Source: Gluconacetobacter diazotrophicus PA1 5 (GTDB lineage: Bacteria; Pseudomonadota; Alphaproteobacteria; Acetobacterales; Acetobacteraceae). Taken from it: a stretch of DNA of 64,000 nucleotides. Below are positions 45,572-55,965 of this stretch, piece by piece; position 1 is the stretch's first letter, and every line of letters begins with the position of its first letter. Location of the stretch: contig NC_011365.1 in NCBI RefSeq assembly GCF_000021325.1, positions 1,862,001-1,926,000 on the forward strand, in the 5' to 3' direction. The notes below the pieces were generated by a model. That model worked only from the letters and a program-made list of their open reading frames with translations. It was not told where the DNA came from and searched no databases. The position numbers were made by a program, and so were the translations under genes.

Positions 45572-46747
45572 TACCAACTCCTGTTTGTTAAAACCCATGT
45601 GCCCATTGTCGTAGCCCGAGGGACATGATGCGCCAGGGCTGGTCGACGAGCTGGTTCCAGGCGTGGCAGCAGATATCGACGATGTCGTCGTAGGTGCGGA
45701 AGATCCGGTTCGACAGCCAGGTATTGCGCATGAACTGCCAGACGTTTTCCACCGGATTGAGTTCGGGCGAGCGTGGCGGGAGCGGCAGGATGGTGATGTT
45801 GGCGGGGATATCGAGTTTCGGGCTGGTATGCCACGCTGCCTGATCGACGATGAGGATAGCGTGAGCGCCCGGCGCTACGGCCTGCGAGATCTCGTCGAGA
45901 TGCCGGTTCATGGCGTGGAGGTTGCACCAGGGCAGGACGAGGGCCGCTCCCTTGCCTAGCGCCGGACAGATCGCTCCGAAGATCCAGGCCGAACGTGTGC
46001 GCTGATCGGCAGGCGCGCGTGGACGGGTGCCGCGTCTGGCCCAGCGGCGCGTCAGCTTCGTTTTCTGGCCGACCCTCGCCTCGTCGCCCCACCAGAGTTC
46101 GATGGCCTTGCCGGGATGCCGGGCCCGGATCCCGGCCATGACGTCGGGGAAGCTTTTTTAAAAACGTCCTGGGCCTCGGGATCCTGGGCATGGTGCCGGG
46201 GGCGTCCCGTCAGAAGGCGGAAGTCGAGGCCCCGGATAACGGCGCTCAGCCGGCTGCGCGAAAGAGAGACGCCGAATTCCTCATAAAGCCATTGCCCCAG
46301 ATCAGCCTGCCGCCAGCGCACCACCCCATGCACGGCAGCGATCGGGCCGTCCTCGATCCGGCGCATCAGCGCTTCCAACATGGCTGGTGTCAGGCGGGGA
46401 ACGACACCGCCCCCATGATGATCCCGCACGCCATCCGGGCCCTCGGCGTTGAAACGCACCACCCAGTCCCGCACAATCTGCCGATCCGTCCCAGCCAGTC
46501 GTGCCGCGTCTCCGCGTGACGCACCATCGTAGATCGCCGCCAGCGCCAGAAGCCGACGCGCCTGGCCCGCATGCCTCGTTGTCCGCGCCAGAGCACGCAG
46601 TCCCGCCGCATCATAATCCTCACGCAACGCTAACGCCCCGCCCATTCGGATGCCTCCCGCCCGGTTCGGCATCCTGTGAATCACAGCTCGTTCCAGAACG
46701 ATACCGTCAGGCAATCACATATGAGTCAGGGCGGACCGGAGTTGGTA
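45572..46747 (-). mobile_element. IS630-family element, copy 3 (1176 bp)
   Basis: Flanked by TAA (45569-45571 and 46748-46750). First in the nested row of three elements inside the SMEK gene. Confidence 0.9.
45588..46645 (-). CDS. IS630 transposase, copy 3
   Basis: Same frameshifted two-frame gene as copies 1, 2 and 4. Confidence 0.85.
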
Positions 46748-46750
46748 TAA

Positions 46751-47680
46751 GAGCCCGATCCGAAAGTTTTTGAACAATACCAGCCTGTTGTGATTCATCC
46801 GTCTTTGCGAAGAGATGGAGTGAATGGTGACATGGACTGGTATTGCCCGACGTGAACATAGCCGGGAAGGGTTGCGATATCCATCGGATATGACGGACGG
46901 GGAGTGGGCTTTGATCATGCCATTTGTACCCCCGGCGAAACGGGGCGGTCGCCCCCGCACTACGGATATGCGCGAGGTGGTCAACGCGATGCTCTACATA
47001 GCCTCGGCCGGGTGTGCGTGGCGCCTGCTGCCGAAATGCTTTCCGCCGGTCTCGACCGTCAGGCGCTATTTTTACGCCTGGCGTGGTGCCGGAGTGTTCG
47101 AAGTCATGAATACGGTGCTGGTCATGAGCCTGCGCGAGATCGAGGGGCGTGAAGCCTCTCCGAGCGCGGGCGTGATTGACAGCCAGTCGGTGAAAACCAC
47201 GGAAAGTGGCGGGCTTTCGGGCTATGACGCGGGGAAGAAGGTCAAGGGCCGCAAGCGCCATATTGTGACGGATACCTGCGGCTTCCTGATCTTTCTCCTC
47301 GTTCATGCCGCCGACATCCAGGACCGTGATGGGGCTGTTGATGTCCTGGCAGCGATACGCAGGCGCTTTCCCTGGCTGCGCCACATCTTCGCTGATGGCG
47401 GCTATGCTGGCGACAAATTGCGATCCGCGCTCGCCTCCATGGGAAAATGGACCCTTGAAATCATCAGGCGGTCCGATACGGCGAAGGGCTTTCAGATCCT
47501 GCCGCGCCGCTGGGTGGTTGAACGGACATTCGCATGGCTGGGACGGTGCAGGCGGCTCGCCAAAGACTGGGAACAATCCATTGCTTCCTCAACCGCATGG
47601 ACATTGATCGCCTCGATCCGAATGCTCACACGACGGACAGCAAGGCATTGTCACGGTTGAAGAACTTTCGGATCGGGCTC
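46751..47680 (+). mobile_element. IS5-family element, IS1031 type (930 bp)
   Basis: Inverted ends GAGCCCGATCCGAAAGTT / AACTTTCGGATCGGGCTC, flanked by TAA (46748-46750 and 47681-47683). Length, TNA target and ends match the IS1031 group known from acetic acid bacteria. Confidence 0.9.
46824..47660 (+). CDS. IS5-family transposase
   Basis: 278 residues. DUF4096-like start (YPSDMTDGEWALIMPFVPP), then the DDE core: VIDSQSVKT, IFADGGYAGDKL and RRWVVERTFAWLGRCRRLAKDWE. Complete and probably active. Confidence 0.9.
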   Translation: MVTWTGIARREHSREGLRYPSDMTDGEWALIMPFVPPAKRGGRPRTTDMREVVNAMLYIASAGCAWRLLPKCFPPVSTVRRYFYAWRGAGVFEVMNTVLVMSLREIEGREASPSAGVIDSQSVKTTESGGLSGYDAGKKVKGRKRHIVTDTCGFLIFLLVHAADIQDRDGAVDVLAAIRRRFPWLRHIFADGGYAGDKLRSALASMGKWTLEIIRRSDTAKGFQILPRRWVVERTFAWLGRCRRLAKDWEQSIASSTAWTLIASIRMLTRRTARHCHG

Positions 47681-47683
47681 TAA

Positions 47684-49094
47684 TACTACAGTTGCGTTTT
47701 TGCCCTGAGGCGCGAGAGGTATGCTGCGGCCTGATGAGCACGTCGAAAGAACGACCATCGGAGGATATGCTCGATGGAGGCGCGGCTTCGGGTAATTTTC
47801 ACGGCGAGGCGGCGGATTTCCTGGATTGACCAGCGGATGAGCGGCCGCGTTTGTGCAACTGGCTTTTTTTGAGCGCCATGGCGTTGGCCTGGGACCGCAC
47901 AGCGGCCATCATGGCGTAAGCCAGCATGACCAACGAGACGTGACGGTGCCAGCCATGCCAGGAACGGGTTTCATTATGGTCGAGTCCGAATTCGTTCTTG
48001 GCGGTCTCGAACCCTTCCTCGATTCGCCAGCGCGTGCCCTCGACACGCACCAAGATCTCAAGCGGTGTTCCCTGAGGGCACCAGGTCGTGAAATATGCCA
48101 GATCGCCATCGGAGGGATTACGCCGGACCAGCAGCCCACGGGTCCATATCCCGGTTGAGATACCTGAATATTCGGAGGCCTCGAGATCGGCCATCGGGCA
48201 ATACAGCCAGTCATACAGTCGTTCGCCCTTGGTGCCGCGTCCGGCGGAACAGCGGACCCAGGTCTCGTCCGGCAGGGTCTTGATGATTTCGCGCGCCTCG
48301 CCGGACCAGTGGATGTCCGGACGCCAGGAATGGAACCAGTGATTGGCGTTGACGCCAAGGACGAAGCCTTTGCCTGCGCGGCGCAAAGCCATTTCCAGTT
48401 CACCGACGCCATAGACGCTGTCGCCAGCCACCCACCGGAACGGCACATCGGCCGCAAGCGCCCGGCCGATCATCGCGGTGGCCAGGGACGGTTTGCTGGC
48501 AAACGTGACATCGCCCGGCACATGGGCCGCCGCCAACCGCTCAGGCTTTTCAGTCCAGGCTTTCGGCAGATACAAAGCCCGGTCGAGAAAAGCATGCCCC
48601 TTGTCAGAGACATAGGCTGCGAACACGCCAATCTGGCAATTCGTGATCTTGCCGGCAGACCCGGTATATTGCCGTCCCACTCCGCATGATGCAGAGCCCT
48701 TCTTGAGGAAACCAGTCTCGTCGACCACCAGTACCGCGTCGGCATCCCCCAGATGCTCGACAACATGATCGCGCACGACGTCCCGCAATGCATCGGCGTC
48801 CCAATGCCCGCGTCCAAGCAGGGCCTGCTGTCGCCATGGCCCCGGATCGCCCGCAGCTTCAGCCCGCATCCAGCCGGTCTTGCGCGGCTCGTTGCCCAGT
48901 AGTGTTTCCAGAAACCGGCCTGCCGATGCCGCCACCCGCTCCTGGCCGAATACCGGGCGCATTCGCTCCTTGGCGTCCCGCAGCGCCTCCAGCGTCAGAG
49001 CCAGAACATCCTCGACCGAAGCTGCGCTATTCATCTCGTTCAGAATCATGGTTACCCATAGATTCAGAACTCTCAGAAAAACGCAACTGTAGTG
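47684..49094 (-). mobile_element. IS701-family element, copy A (1411 bp)
   Basis: Ends (T/C)ACTACAGTTGCG / CGCAACTGTAGTG. Its 4-bp CTAA target (YTAR consensus of IS701) is present on the right at 49095-49098. On the left the TAA is shared with the IS5 duplication, because IS5 later inserted there. Inverted relative to copy B. Confidence 0.85.
47799..49049 (-). CDS. IS701-family transposase, copy A
   Basis: 416 residues with [38 protein letters not shown] and [31 protein letters not shown], the DDE regions of IS701/DUF4322-like transposases. Confidence 0.9.
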   Translation of the reverse strand: MILNEMNSAASVEDVLALTLEALRDAKERMRPVFGQERVAASAGRFLETLLGNEPRKTGWMRAEAAGDPGPWRQQALLGRGHWDADALRDVVRDHVVEHLGDADAVLVVDETGFLKKGSASCGVGRQYTGSAGKITNCQIGVFAAYVSDKGHAFLDRALYLPKAWTEKPERLAAAHVPGDVTFASKPSLATAMIGRALAADVPFRWVAGDSVYGVGELEMALRRAGKGFVLGVNANHWFHSWRPDIHWSGEAREIIKTLPDETWVRCSAGRGTKGERLYDWLYCPMADLEASEYSGISTGIWTRGLLVRRNPSDGDLAYFTTWCPQGTPLEILVRVEGTRWRIEEGFETAKNEFGLDHNETRSWHGWHRHVSLVMLAYAMMAAVRSQANAMALKKSQLHKRGRSSAGQSRKSAASP

Positions 49095-49575
49095 CTAACG
49101 TTTCTCGAAGAGAATCTTGCCTTGGTCAGACCACGCGAAGCCAATGAAGTAAACACGCTTGTACGACTGATCGAGGTGTTGAGCCAAACCGACGAAGAGA
49201 TACCGGTCGCCGGCATGAGGGAGGATCCCGATCCTGATGGGAAAATTAACGATCGGTTTGCAGATCACGCGGATTTTCTTCGCAGACAATATATAGACCT
49301 ACACGAATTGTACGGCGTGGCGCTCTCTGAGGTAACCAAACAATCAGAACTTAGCCACGTCCGAGTCCGCAAGCTTCAGATCTATCTTTCAAATTGGAGC
49401 GACCGTCTTCTCACTCAGCATCGCGGCGATCCTCGCGCAGCGATGGACGCGCTGGTCGCAGAGATGATTCAGAAAATGGGCAAAAGCGATCAAGGTTATG
49501 ACGAAAGCGCAATCCGCTATTACGTCATCGACCAGCTCATTGCTTGCAACGTGTTTCCGAACAAGATTGCACAGT

Positions 49576-49818
49576 ATGCCTAACCTGTTTCTCAAAGACG
49601 AAGCAATTTCTAAAGCCCCACCTATCGTCGGGTTCGAGATTCTACGCTATGTGCGGAGTACAAAGAGAAAGACGATTAGTATCTTCGACGTCGTCAATCA
49701 TTTCAAGGAGGAGAGCTGGTTTTCAGCAAATTCCTTCTTCTACGGCTTAACATTTTTGTATGCTCTGGGCCTATTGGATTTTGAAGAGCCCTATTTGGTG
49801 GTGCTAGATGCGCATTAA
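49576..49818 (+). CDS. ABC-three-component system middle component
   Basis: 80 residues, MPNLFLKDEAISKAPPIVGFEILRYV. TISIFDVVNHFKEE and FFYGLTFLYALGLLDF give a small winged-helix-like layout seen in the middle components (MC6-like) of ABC-3C systems. It overlaps the SMEK gene stop by 8 bp and the DUF2326 start by 11 bp, so the three genes are one translational unit. It likely links the sensor ATPase to the effector; this follows from the published model of the family, not from this sequence. Confidence 0.7.
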   Translation: MPNLFLKDEAISKAPPIVGFEILRYVRSTKRKTISIFDVVNHFKEESWFSANSFFYGLTFLYALGLLDFEEPYLVVLDAH

Positions 49819-51422
49819 ACGATTGTATACTGAACCAGATACCATTGATCCAATTGAATTCCACAAAGGGGTCAACATTATTGTAGGCGAACGGGACGAA
49901 ACCAGCGTCAAGAATAATGGTGTAGGAAAGTCCATGTGCATCGAATTTCTTAACTTTGCACTGCTAAAGAAAAAATCTGAAAGTCGCGTATCGAAGATCC
50001 CGCAGCAAAGCTTCAAGCCAGATACATTTATCTATGTCGATTTTGAACTCCACGGAATGGACTACACAATCAAACGTTCTATCGTAGATGCCGAGCATCC
50101 GCGTATGATCTGTGATAGCAGCGTTATTGATTTTTCCAAGCTAGATGATGCAACACGCTTTCTTACCGAGCGGATGTTTCCATCGACTCACTTGGTAGGA
50201 GTAGGATTTCGAGAAATGCTGGGTCCGCTCATCCGAGACGAACGATCGGAATTCAAGTCCATCGTCGCATGTTACGATACGAAAATTAGAGTGCCAGACA
50301 ATTATGCGCCGCATCTCATGCTCCTTGGGATCGACCTGATGATATATCGTAAGATCAGGGAAATTCTGAAAGAGCTCGATGCGATTGGAGTTGAGGAGAA
50401 GCGCGTCCGTGAGAATGTGCAACTTATCCGAGAGAAAGGCATTGACGATGCTCGGTCAGACCTCAATGAGCTTAATGAGGAAGTCGAGCGCATCCGGCAA
50501 GGTATCGATGCGCTCGAAAATGCACCAGCCTATGATGTCATCAAAGACGAGCTTATTGAGATCGAAGATCAAACCGACGAGCTCCGGTTCAGGAAAACAG
50601 CATTGCTCAAGCGGCTTGCCGGGTTAAACCCCATAGCCATTGAGACGGCTATCGACGCAGACGAGATACGCAGCTTCTATAATCAACTACGCGAAGGTCT
50701 GGGCGATAAAATTTCTAAAGATCTGAACGAGGTTTTAGCCTTCAAATCGAAAATCGAACTCTTCCAAAAGCATCTGCTCACTGAGAAATCACAGGTCATT
50801 GAAGAGGAGCTAAGGGGATTACGTCGGCAGCTTGCCGATCTTGATCGACATCAGGCTAGACTTATAAAAATTCTCGATCAGGACGGCGATCTACGAAACT
50901 TAAAAAAAACCTACGCTGCTTTCCAAGCGAAGAGCGATGAACTTGGCCAACTCAAAGGTCTGCTCGATCGGTATGATCGGCTCGCCTTGGACAAGCAAGA
51001 GAAACGACTTGAGAAAGAAACCGAGCGGCTCCGATTGCAAGGTAGCATTATCGGCGCTTCCGAGCGCCTGAAATCATTTGAGCAAACGATCCTTTGGATA
51101 CATCAATTCATCCAGGGCAATCGGAAAGCCTCTTTTGAGGTGCGGACTACCTCCACGAAGAACGTTGTCGACATTATAATGCGAATAGATGACGACGGCA
51201 GCCATAGCGTCGAACGCGAGAAGGTGTTCATATATGACATAGCTCTGCTCCTAAACGATTTCAGTAAAGCACGACATCCTGGCCTTCTTGTGCACGACAA
51301 TATTTTCGATGTAGATGACGATACGCTAAAGAGAAGCTTGGAGTTCGTTTTCACAAAATCTGTATTCGACGACGATCAACAATATATACTTACCTTAAAT
51401 ACTGATCGTCTAGGTCGCCTAA

Positions 51423-52598
51423 TACCAACTCCGGTCCGCCCTGACTCATATGTGATTGCCTGACGGTATCGTTCTGGAACGAGCTGTGATTCACAGGATG
51501 CCGAACCGGGCGGGAGGCATCCGAATGGGCGGGGCGTTAGCGTTGCGTGAGGATTATGATGCGGCGGGACTGCGTGCTCTGGCGCGGACAACGAGGCATG
51601 CGGGCCAGGCGCGTCGGCTTCTGGCGCTGGCGGCGATCTACGATGGTGCGTCACGCGGAGACGCGGCACGACTGGCTGGGACGGATCGGCAGATTGTGCG
51701 GGACTGGGTGGTGCGTTTCAACGCCGAGGGCCCGGATGGCGTGCGGGATCATCATGGGGGCGGTGTCGTTCCCCGCCTGACACCAGCCATGTTGGAAGCG
51801 CTGATGCGCCGGATCGAGGACGGCCCGATCGCTGCCGTGCATGGGGTGGTGCGCTGGCGGCAGGCTGATCTGGGGCAATGGCTTTATGAGGAATTCGGCG
51901 TCTCTCTTTCGCGCAGCCGGCTGAGCGCCGTTATCCGGGGCCTCGACTTCCGCCTTCTGACGGGACGCCCCCGGCACCATGCCCAGGATCCCGAGGCCCA
52001 GGACGTTTTTAAAAAAGCTTCCCCGACGTCATGGCCGGGATCCGGGCCCGGCATCCCGGCAAGGCCATCGAACTCTGGTGGGGCGACGAGGCGAGGGTCG
52101 GCCAGAAAACGAAGCTGACGCGCCGCTGGGCCAGACGCGGCACCCGTCCACGCGCGCCTGCCGATCAGCGCACACGTTCGGCCTGGATCTTCGGAGCGAT
52201 CTGTCCGGCGCTAGGCAAGGGAGCGGCCCTCGTCCTGCCCTGGTGCAACCTCCACGCCATGAACCGGCATCTCGACGAGATCTCGCAGGCCGTAGCGCCG
52301 GGCGCTCACGCTATCCTCATCGTCGATCAGGCAGCGTGGCATACCAGCCCGAAACTCGATATCCCCGCCAACATCACCATCCTGCCGCTCCCGCCACGCT
52401 CGCCCGAACTCAATCCGGTGGAAAACGTCTGGCAGTTCATGCGCAATACCTGGCTGTCGAACCGGATCTTCCGCACCTACGACGACATCGTCGATATCTG
52501 CTGCCACGCCTGGAACCAGCTCGTCGACCAGCCCTGGCGCATCATGTCCCTCGGGCTACGACAATGGGCACATGGGTTTTAACAAACAGGAGTTGGTA
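51423..52598 (+). mobile_element. IS630-family element, copy 4 (1176 bp)
   Basis: Flanked by TAA (51420-51422 and 52599-52601). Inserted near the 3' end of the DUF2326 gene, inverted relative to copy 3, so the pair brackets the ABC-3C genes. Confidence 0.9.
51525..52582 (+). CDS. IS630 transposase, copy 4
   Basis: Same frameshifted gene; the AAAAAAG slip site lies near 52011-52017. Confidence 0.85.
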
Positions 52599-52839
52599 TA
52601 AATGGTGAGCCGTGGCACGATGATCTTGAAGGAAATATTGTCGCGTCGTTTACGAAAAACCATCGTTTTCTCAAGACAAACTATCAAGAAATTATCTAGA
52701 AACCTTCTTGTCGAAACAGACCTTCCTAATTCACATCTGGATCTAGGAAGGAAAATTTCAGACCTCTGCTCCCACGTTTCTCCACGTAACTGTCGTCAAA
52801 CGAACATTGAGTTACCTTCACAGACCTATTGTCACGACA

Positions 52840-53274
52840 TCAGGCCTCCTGTTCCTCAGCCGCAGTCGTCATATCTAACCTTACCTCGTCATCCAGGGTC
52901 GTACCGTGCGCGAGCCTGCGCCCGACCGCTTCAATGAACCCGTCATACCGCTCCCGCCCTTTGCTCCGCGCAGCAGCAAGAACTGCATCCGGCAGCGGCG
53001 GCGTGCTGGTGAGCCAGAACCGTACGAACACAGCGAGCGATTCATTCGAAATCGTGACCCGCCGCTCCATGCGTTCCAACTGCCGCGTCATCCGGTCCAG
53101 CCGCCGCGCCAACGCGGCTTCTAGCCGTTCCGGGCCGTCCGGCGACAGGAACGATGCCAGCGCCGTTTCCACGATCAGCGCCTGCGGCACCTTCTTGCGC
53201 GCAGCATAATCGGCGAGCCTGACACTGAGATCAGCCGGCAGCCGGATCGTGTGCTTGATCCGCATCGCTGTCAC
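52840..53274 (-). CDS. Ribbon-helix-helix transfer protein downstream of traG
   Basis: 144 residues, homologous to 5505-5954: IRLPADLSVRLADYAARKKVPQALIVETALASFLSPDG, then the basic helix ARRLDRMTRQLERMERR and FVRFWLTSTPPLPDAVLAAARSKGRERYDGF. The start overlaps the traG stop by ATGA. In related plasmids this gene sits between traG and trbB; trbB is absent here, where the ABC-3C remnant begins instead. Confidence 0.75.
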   Translation of the reverse strand: MTAMRIKHTIRLPADLSVRLADYAARKKVPQALIVETALASFLSPDGPERLEAALARRLDRMTRQLERMERRVTISNESLAVFVRFWLTSTPPLPDAVLAAARSKGRERYDGFIEAVGRRLAHGTTLDDEVRLDMTTAAEEQEA

Positions 53275-55253
53275 AGGCCCATCCGGTCGCCAGGATCGAG
53301 CGACACCTGCCGCGCGAGCGCCCGCTCCCCGCGTCGCAGGGTCTGTGCCCGTGTGGCATCATCCTCCGGGTCTCCCTCGGGTGGGTCAAATTCATGGACC
53401 GGCGTCCTCGGTGCCTGCACCACCTCCTCCTGCTCCGGCAGTTCCGGCTCCCGGCGAATGCCGGCATTGGCGGGGTCGTCGTCTCCGTTGCCCGGCGTCG
53501 TCGGCTGCACCACGTCGGCCCAGTCCCCCGCCGGCTGCGGTCCAATGGGCGGCGTTCCCTCCGGAGACGACGGCGGCTCAAACCGGGGTGGCGGGAGGAT
53601 ACGCGCATTCAGTTCGGCATCGTCGAAATAACGCGCCTTGCGCGCCCGGATCGGCGGCCAACCAGACACCAGCACCAGTTCGTCGTCAGGCGGAAGCTGC
53701 ATGATCTCGCCCGGCGTCAATAGCGGGCGTGCCGTCTCATGACGCGTTACCATCAGATGCCCCAGCCACGGCGACAGACGATGCCCGGCATAGTTCTTTG
53801 CGTCCCGGATCTCGGTCGCGGTGCCGAGTGCATCGGACACCCGTTTGGCGGTCCGCTCGTCATTGGTCGCGAAGCTGACCCGGACATGACAATTGTCGAG
53901 GATCGAATTGTTCTGGCCGTAGGCTTTCTCGATCTGGTTCAGGCTCTGGCCAATCAGAAAGCTCTTGATCCCATAGCCTGCCATGAAAGCCAGAGCGCTC
54001 TCGAAGAAATCCAGCCGCCCCAGCGCCGGGAACTCATCAAGCATCAGCAGCAGCCGATGGCGGCGTTTTGCCTCCAGTTCCTCGGTCAGCCGGCGGCCGA
54101 TCTGATTCAGCACCAGGCGGACCAGCGGCTTGGTGCGGCTGATGTCCGAAGGGGGCACCACCAGATAGAGCGTCGCCGGATGGGTGCCGGCGACAAGATC
54201 GCGAATGCGCCAGTCGCAGCGGCGCGTCACATGGGCCACGACCGGATCGCGATAGAGGCCAAGGAACGACATCGCAGTGGAGAGGACGCCCGAGCGCTCG
54301 TTATCGCTCTTGTTCAGCAGTTCCCGCGCCGAACTTGCCACCACCGGATGCACGCCCTTCGCGCCGAGATGCGGCGTGGTCATCATGGCGCGCAGCGTGG
54401 TCTCGATCGCCCGCTTGGGGTCGGAGAGAAAATTGGCGACCCCGGCCAGGGTTTTATCCTCCTCGGCGTAGAGGACATGCAGGATGGTACCGACCAGCAG
54501 GGCGTGGCTGGTCTTCTCCCAATGGTTGCGCTTCTCCAGGGCGCCCTCGGGATCGACCAGCACATCGGCGATGTTCTGCACGTCGCGGACTTCGCGCTCG
54601 CCGCGCCGGACCTCCAGCAGCGGATTGTAGGCCGCGCTGGCAAGGTTGGTCGGATCAAACAGCAGCACCCGGCCGAAGCGCGAACGCCAGCCCGCGGTCA
54701 GCGCCCAGTTCTCGCCCTTGATGTCATGGACAATGGCCGCGCCCGGCCAGGTCAGCAGCGTCGGCACCACCAGACCGACGCCCTTGCCCGAGCGGGTCGG
54801 TGCAAAGCACAGCACATGCTCCGGCCCATCATGACGGAGATAGGCATCAGCCGAGCGACCCAGCACAACCCCATCGGGAGCGAGCAGCCCGGCGCGACGG
54901 ATCTCGCGCGGGTCGGCCCAATGCGCCGAGCCGTAGGTGGTAGCGCGTTTCTTTTCACGGGCACGCCAGACGGACAGAGTGATCGCGACGATGACGGCGG
55001 CGATCCCACCCGAGGCCGCGATATAGCCGCCGATGGTGAAGATGTCCGGGGCGTAGGCGTCGTAGGCGAACCACCACCAGAAGAATTCTGGCGGATAATA
55101 GACCGGCCACTCGACCAGCGTGAACCACGGGGCGCCGAGCTGCGGCTGGAAGCCGAGCCGCCAAGCAGTCCACTGCGTCGCGGCCCAGGTGAAGGCGAGG
55201 ATCACGGTGCTGACGGCAAACACCGAACCCCAGAGGATCTTGGTCTGGTTCAT
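53271..55253 (-). CDS. traG: Conjugal transfer coupling protein TraG (VirD4 family)
   Basis: 660 residues. Two N-terminal membrane helices (about 7-27 and 73-96) and a cytoplasmic ATPase: Walker A CFAPTRSGKGVGLVVPTLL at about 149-167, Walker B LLMLDEFPALGRLDFFESAL, and SILDNCHVRVSFATNDERTAKRVSDALG. It links the relaxosome to a type IV secretion channel. The C-terminal tail is Pro/Glu-rich. No trb/virB channel genes are in this window, so transfer would need them elsewhere. Confidence 0.9.
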   Translation of the reverse strand: MNQTKILWGSVFAVSTVILAFTWAATQWTAWRLGFQPQLGAPWFTLVEWPVYYPPEFFWWWFAYDAYAPDIFTIGGYIAASGGIAAVIVAITLSVWRAREKKRATTYGSAHWADPREIRRAGLLAPDGVVLGRSADAYLRHDGPEHVLCFAPTRSGKGVGLVVPTLLTWPGAAIVHDIKGENWALTAGWRSRFGRVLLFDPTNLASAAYNPLLEVRRGEREVRDVQNIADVLVDPEGALEKRNHWEKTSHALLVGTILHVLYAEEDKTLAGVANFLSDPKRAIETTLRAMMTTPHLGAKGVHPVVASSARELLNKSDNERSGVLSTAMSFLGLYRDPVVAHVTRRCDWRIRDLVAGTHPATLYLVVPPSDISRTKPLVRLVLNQIGRRLTEELEAKRRHRLLLMLDEFPALGRLDFFESALAFMAGYGIKSFLIGQSLNQIEKAYGQNNSILDNCHVRVSFATNDERTAKRVSDALGTATEIRDAKNYAGHRLSPWLGHLMVTRHETARPLLTPGEIMQLPPDDELVLVSGWPPIRARKARYFDDAELNARILPPPRFEPPSSPEGTPPIGPQPAGDWADVVQPTTPGNGDDDPANAGIRREPELPEQEEVVQAPRTPVHEFDPPEGDPEDDATRAQTLRRGERALARQVSLDPGDRMGL

Positions 55254-55410
55254 GGCAATCACCGATCAAGGGGAGCGGCGCCACGGGCTTCAAGACCCAA
55301 GTCGAGGTCGTCGGCTTCCCGGATAGCTCCGGACAAAAATCGGAGGTACCGATGATGCCTAGCCACCCGTCACGCAGCCGACCTGCGCAGCGATTCCTCA
55401 CCTCGCGCGG

Positions 55411-55701
55411 TCAGAGGTAGTGTTTCGGCTCTTGGCGCTGGTGCAGGACACGAACGACGAAAATCCGCTCTCCCGCCTTCCGATAGAAAACGGCATGGCT
55501 GTCATGGACGAAGCGGAAATAGCCGGGCCGCAGGTCGCCGATATCTGCTCCCATGTCAGGATAGGTCGCCAGCGTCTCGAAGGCCGCGTGCAGGTCGAGG
55601 ATATAGCGCTCGGCGCGCGCCCATCCCCAGTTCCGGATCGAGAGAGCAATGATGGCCTGAATGTCGGAATCCGCTTCGCCGGAAAGCGTGTAGCTAGGCA
55701 T
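55411..55701 (-). CDS. parE: ParE-type toxin
   Basis: 96 residues of the RelE/ParE fold: YTLSGEADSDIQAIIALSIRNWGWARAERYILDLHAAFETLATYPDMG, then DLRPGYFRFVHDSHAVFYRKAGERIFVVRVLHQRQEPKHYL. ParE toxins inhibit DNA gyrase. The start overlaps the antitoxin gene by 8 bp. Confidence 0.9.
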   Translation of the reverse strand: MPSYTLSGEADSDIQAIIALSIRNWGWARAERYILDLHAAFETLATYPDMGADIGDLRPGYFRFVHDSHAVFYRKAGERIFVVRVLHQRQEPKHYL

Positions 55702-55942
55702 CCGTCGCGTCGGGGGCCGTCTTCATCGCCGCGAGGATATCGGGGATTGTGCGTTTGCTCACACCGCTCCGTTCGCCCTGGACCAGGGCCTCGACCAGAG
55801 CCTGCCGTTCCTCGGCCTGTGTCTGGTCGCGCCTGATCAGGTCACGTACATAGTCGCTCACGCTGGCATATTGCCCGCTGTCGATACGGCGCTGTACCCA
55901 GTCGCGCATCGGGTCCGGCACGGAGACGTTCATCGAGGCCAT
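55694..55942 (-). CDS. parD: ParD-type antitoxin
   Basis: 82 residues from the second ATG, six bases after GGGAGG (the first ATG touches the ribosome binding site). Ribbon-helix-helix MNVSVPDPMRDWVQRRIDSGQYASVSDYVRDLIRRD and a C-terminal toxin-wrapping tail. Stabilises the replicon together with ParE; situated directly upstream of traG. Confidence 0.9.
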   Translation of the reverse strand: MASMNVSVPDPMRDWVQRRIDSGQYASVSDYVRDLIRRDQTQAEERQALVEALVQGERSGVSKRTIPDILAAMKTAPDATDA

Positions 55943-55965
55943 CGTCATCCTCCCTTTGGGTCACG

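Larger units (their letters stand above)
45255..49583 (+). pseudogene. SMEK-domain protein of an ABC-three-component system, 5'-truncated and split by three IS
   Basis: Retained parts are 45255-45571 and 49099-49583. Rejoined at a single CTAA they give an unbroken 266-residue frame across the junction (ISKLEVCLTFLEENLALV). The first part has the SMEK-type pattern NARAIDLGDTINKIAIQVTS and YDRLIILIIGEKKDY, resembling a nuclease-like or effector-adaptor fold. The second part is all-helical. IS21 removed the first residues. Overlap with the middle component gene by 8 bp shows operon structure. The base composition is clearly more AT-rich than the neighbours, a sign of transfer. Confidence 0.7.
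49808..52699 (+). pseudogene. DUF2326 Rad50/SMC-like ABC ATPase of the ABC-3C system, 3' end split by IS630
   Basis: Parts 49808-51422 and 52602-52699. As it stands the frame ends in IS-encoded residues at 51463 (551 aa). Excising the IS and one TAA gives 570 residues ending NHRFLKTNYQEII. Walker A is spread over GERDETSVKNNGVGKS (27-42); a long coiled coil spans about 190-470; a Walker B/D-loop region is GLLVHDNIFDVDDDTL near the end. Only 33 native residues are lost, replaced by about 14 foreign ones, so partial function is conceivable. Confidence 0.8.

Noticed and set aside
53739-55355. 538-codon open frame antisense to traG
   Set aside because: High-GC shadow frame opposite a well-supported coupling protein; no domain or ribosome binding site.
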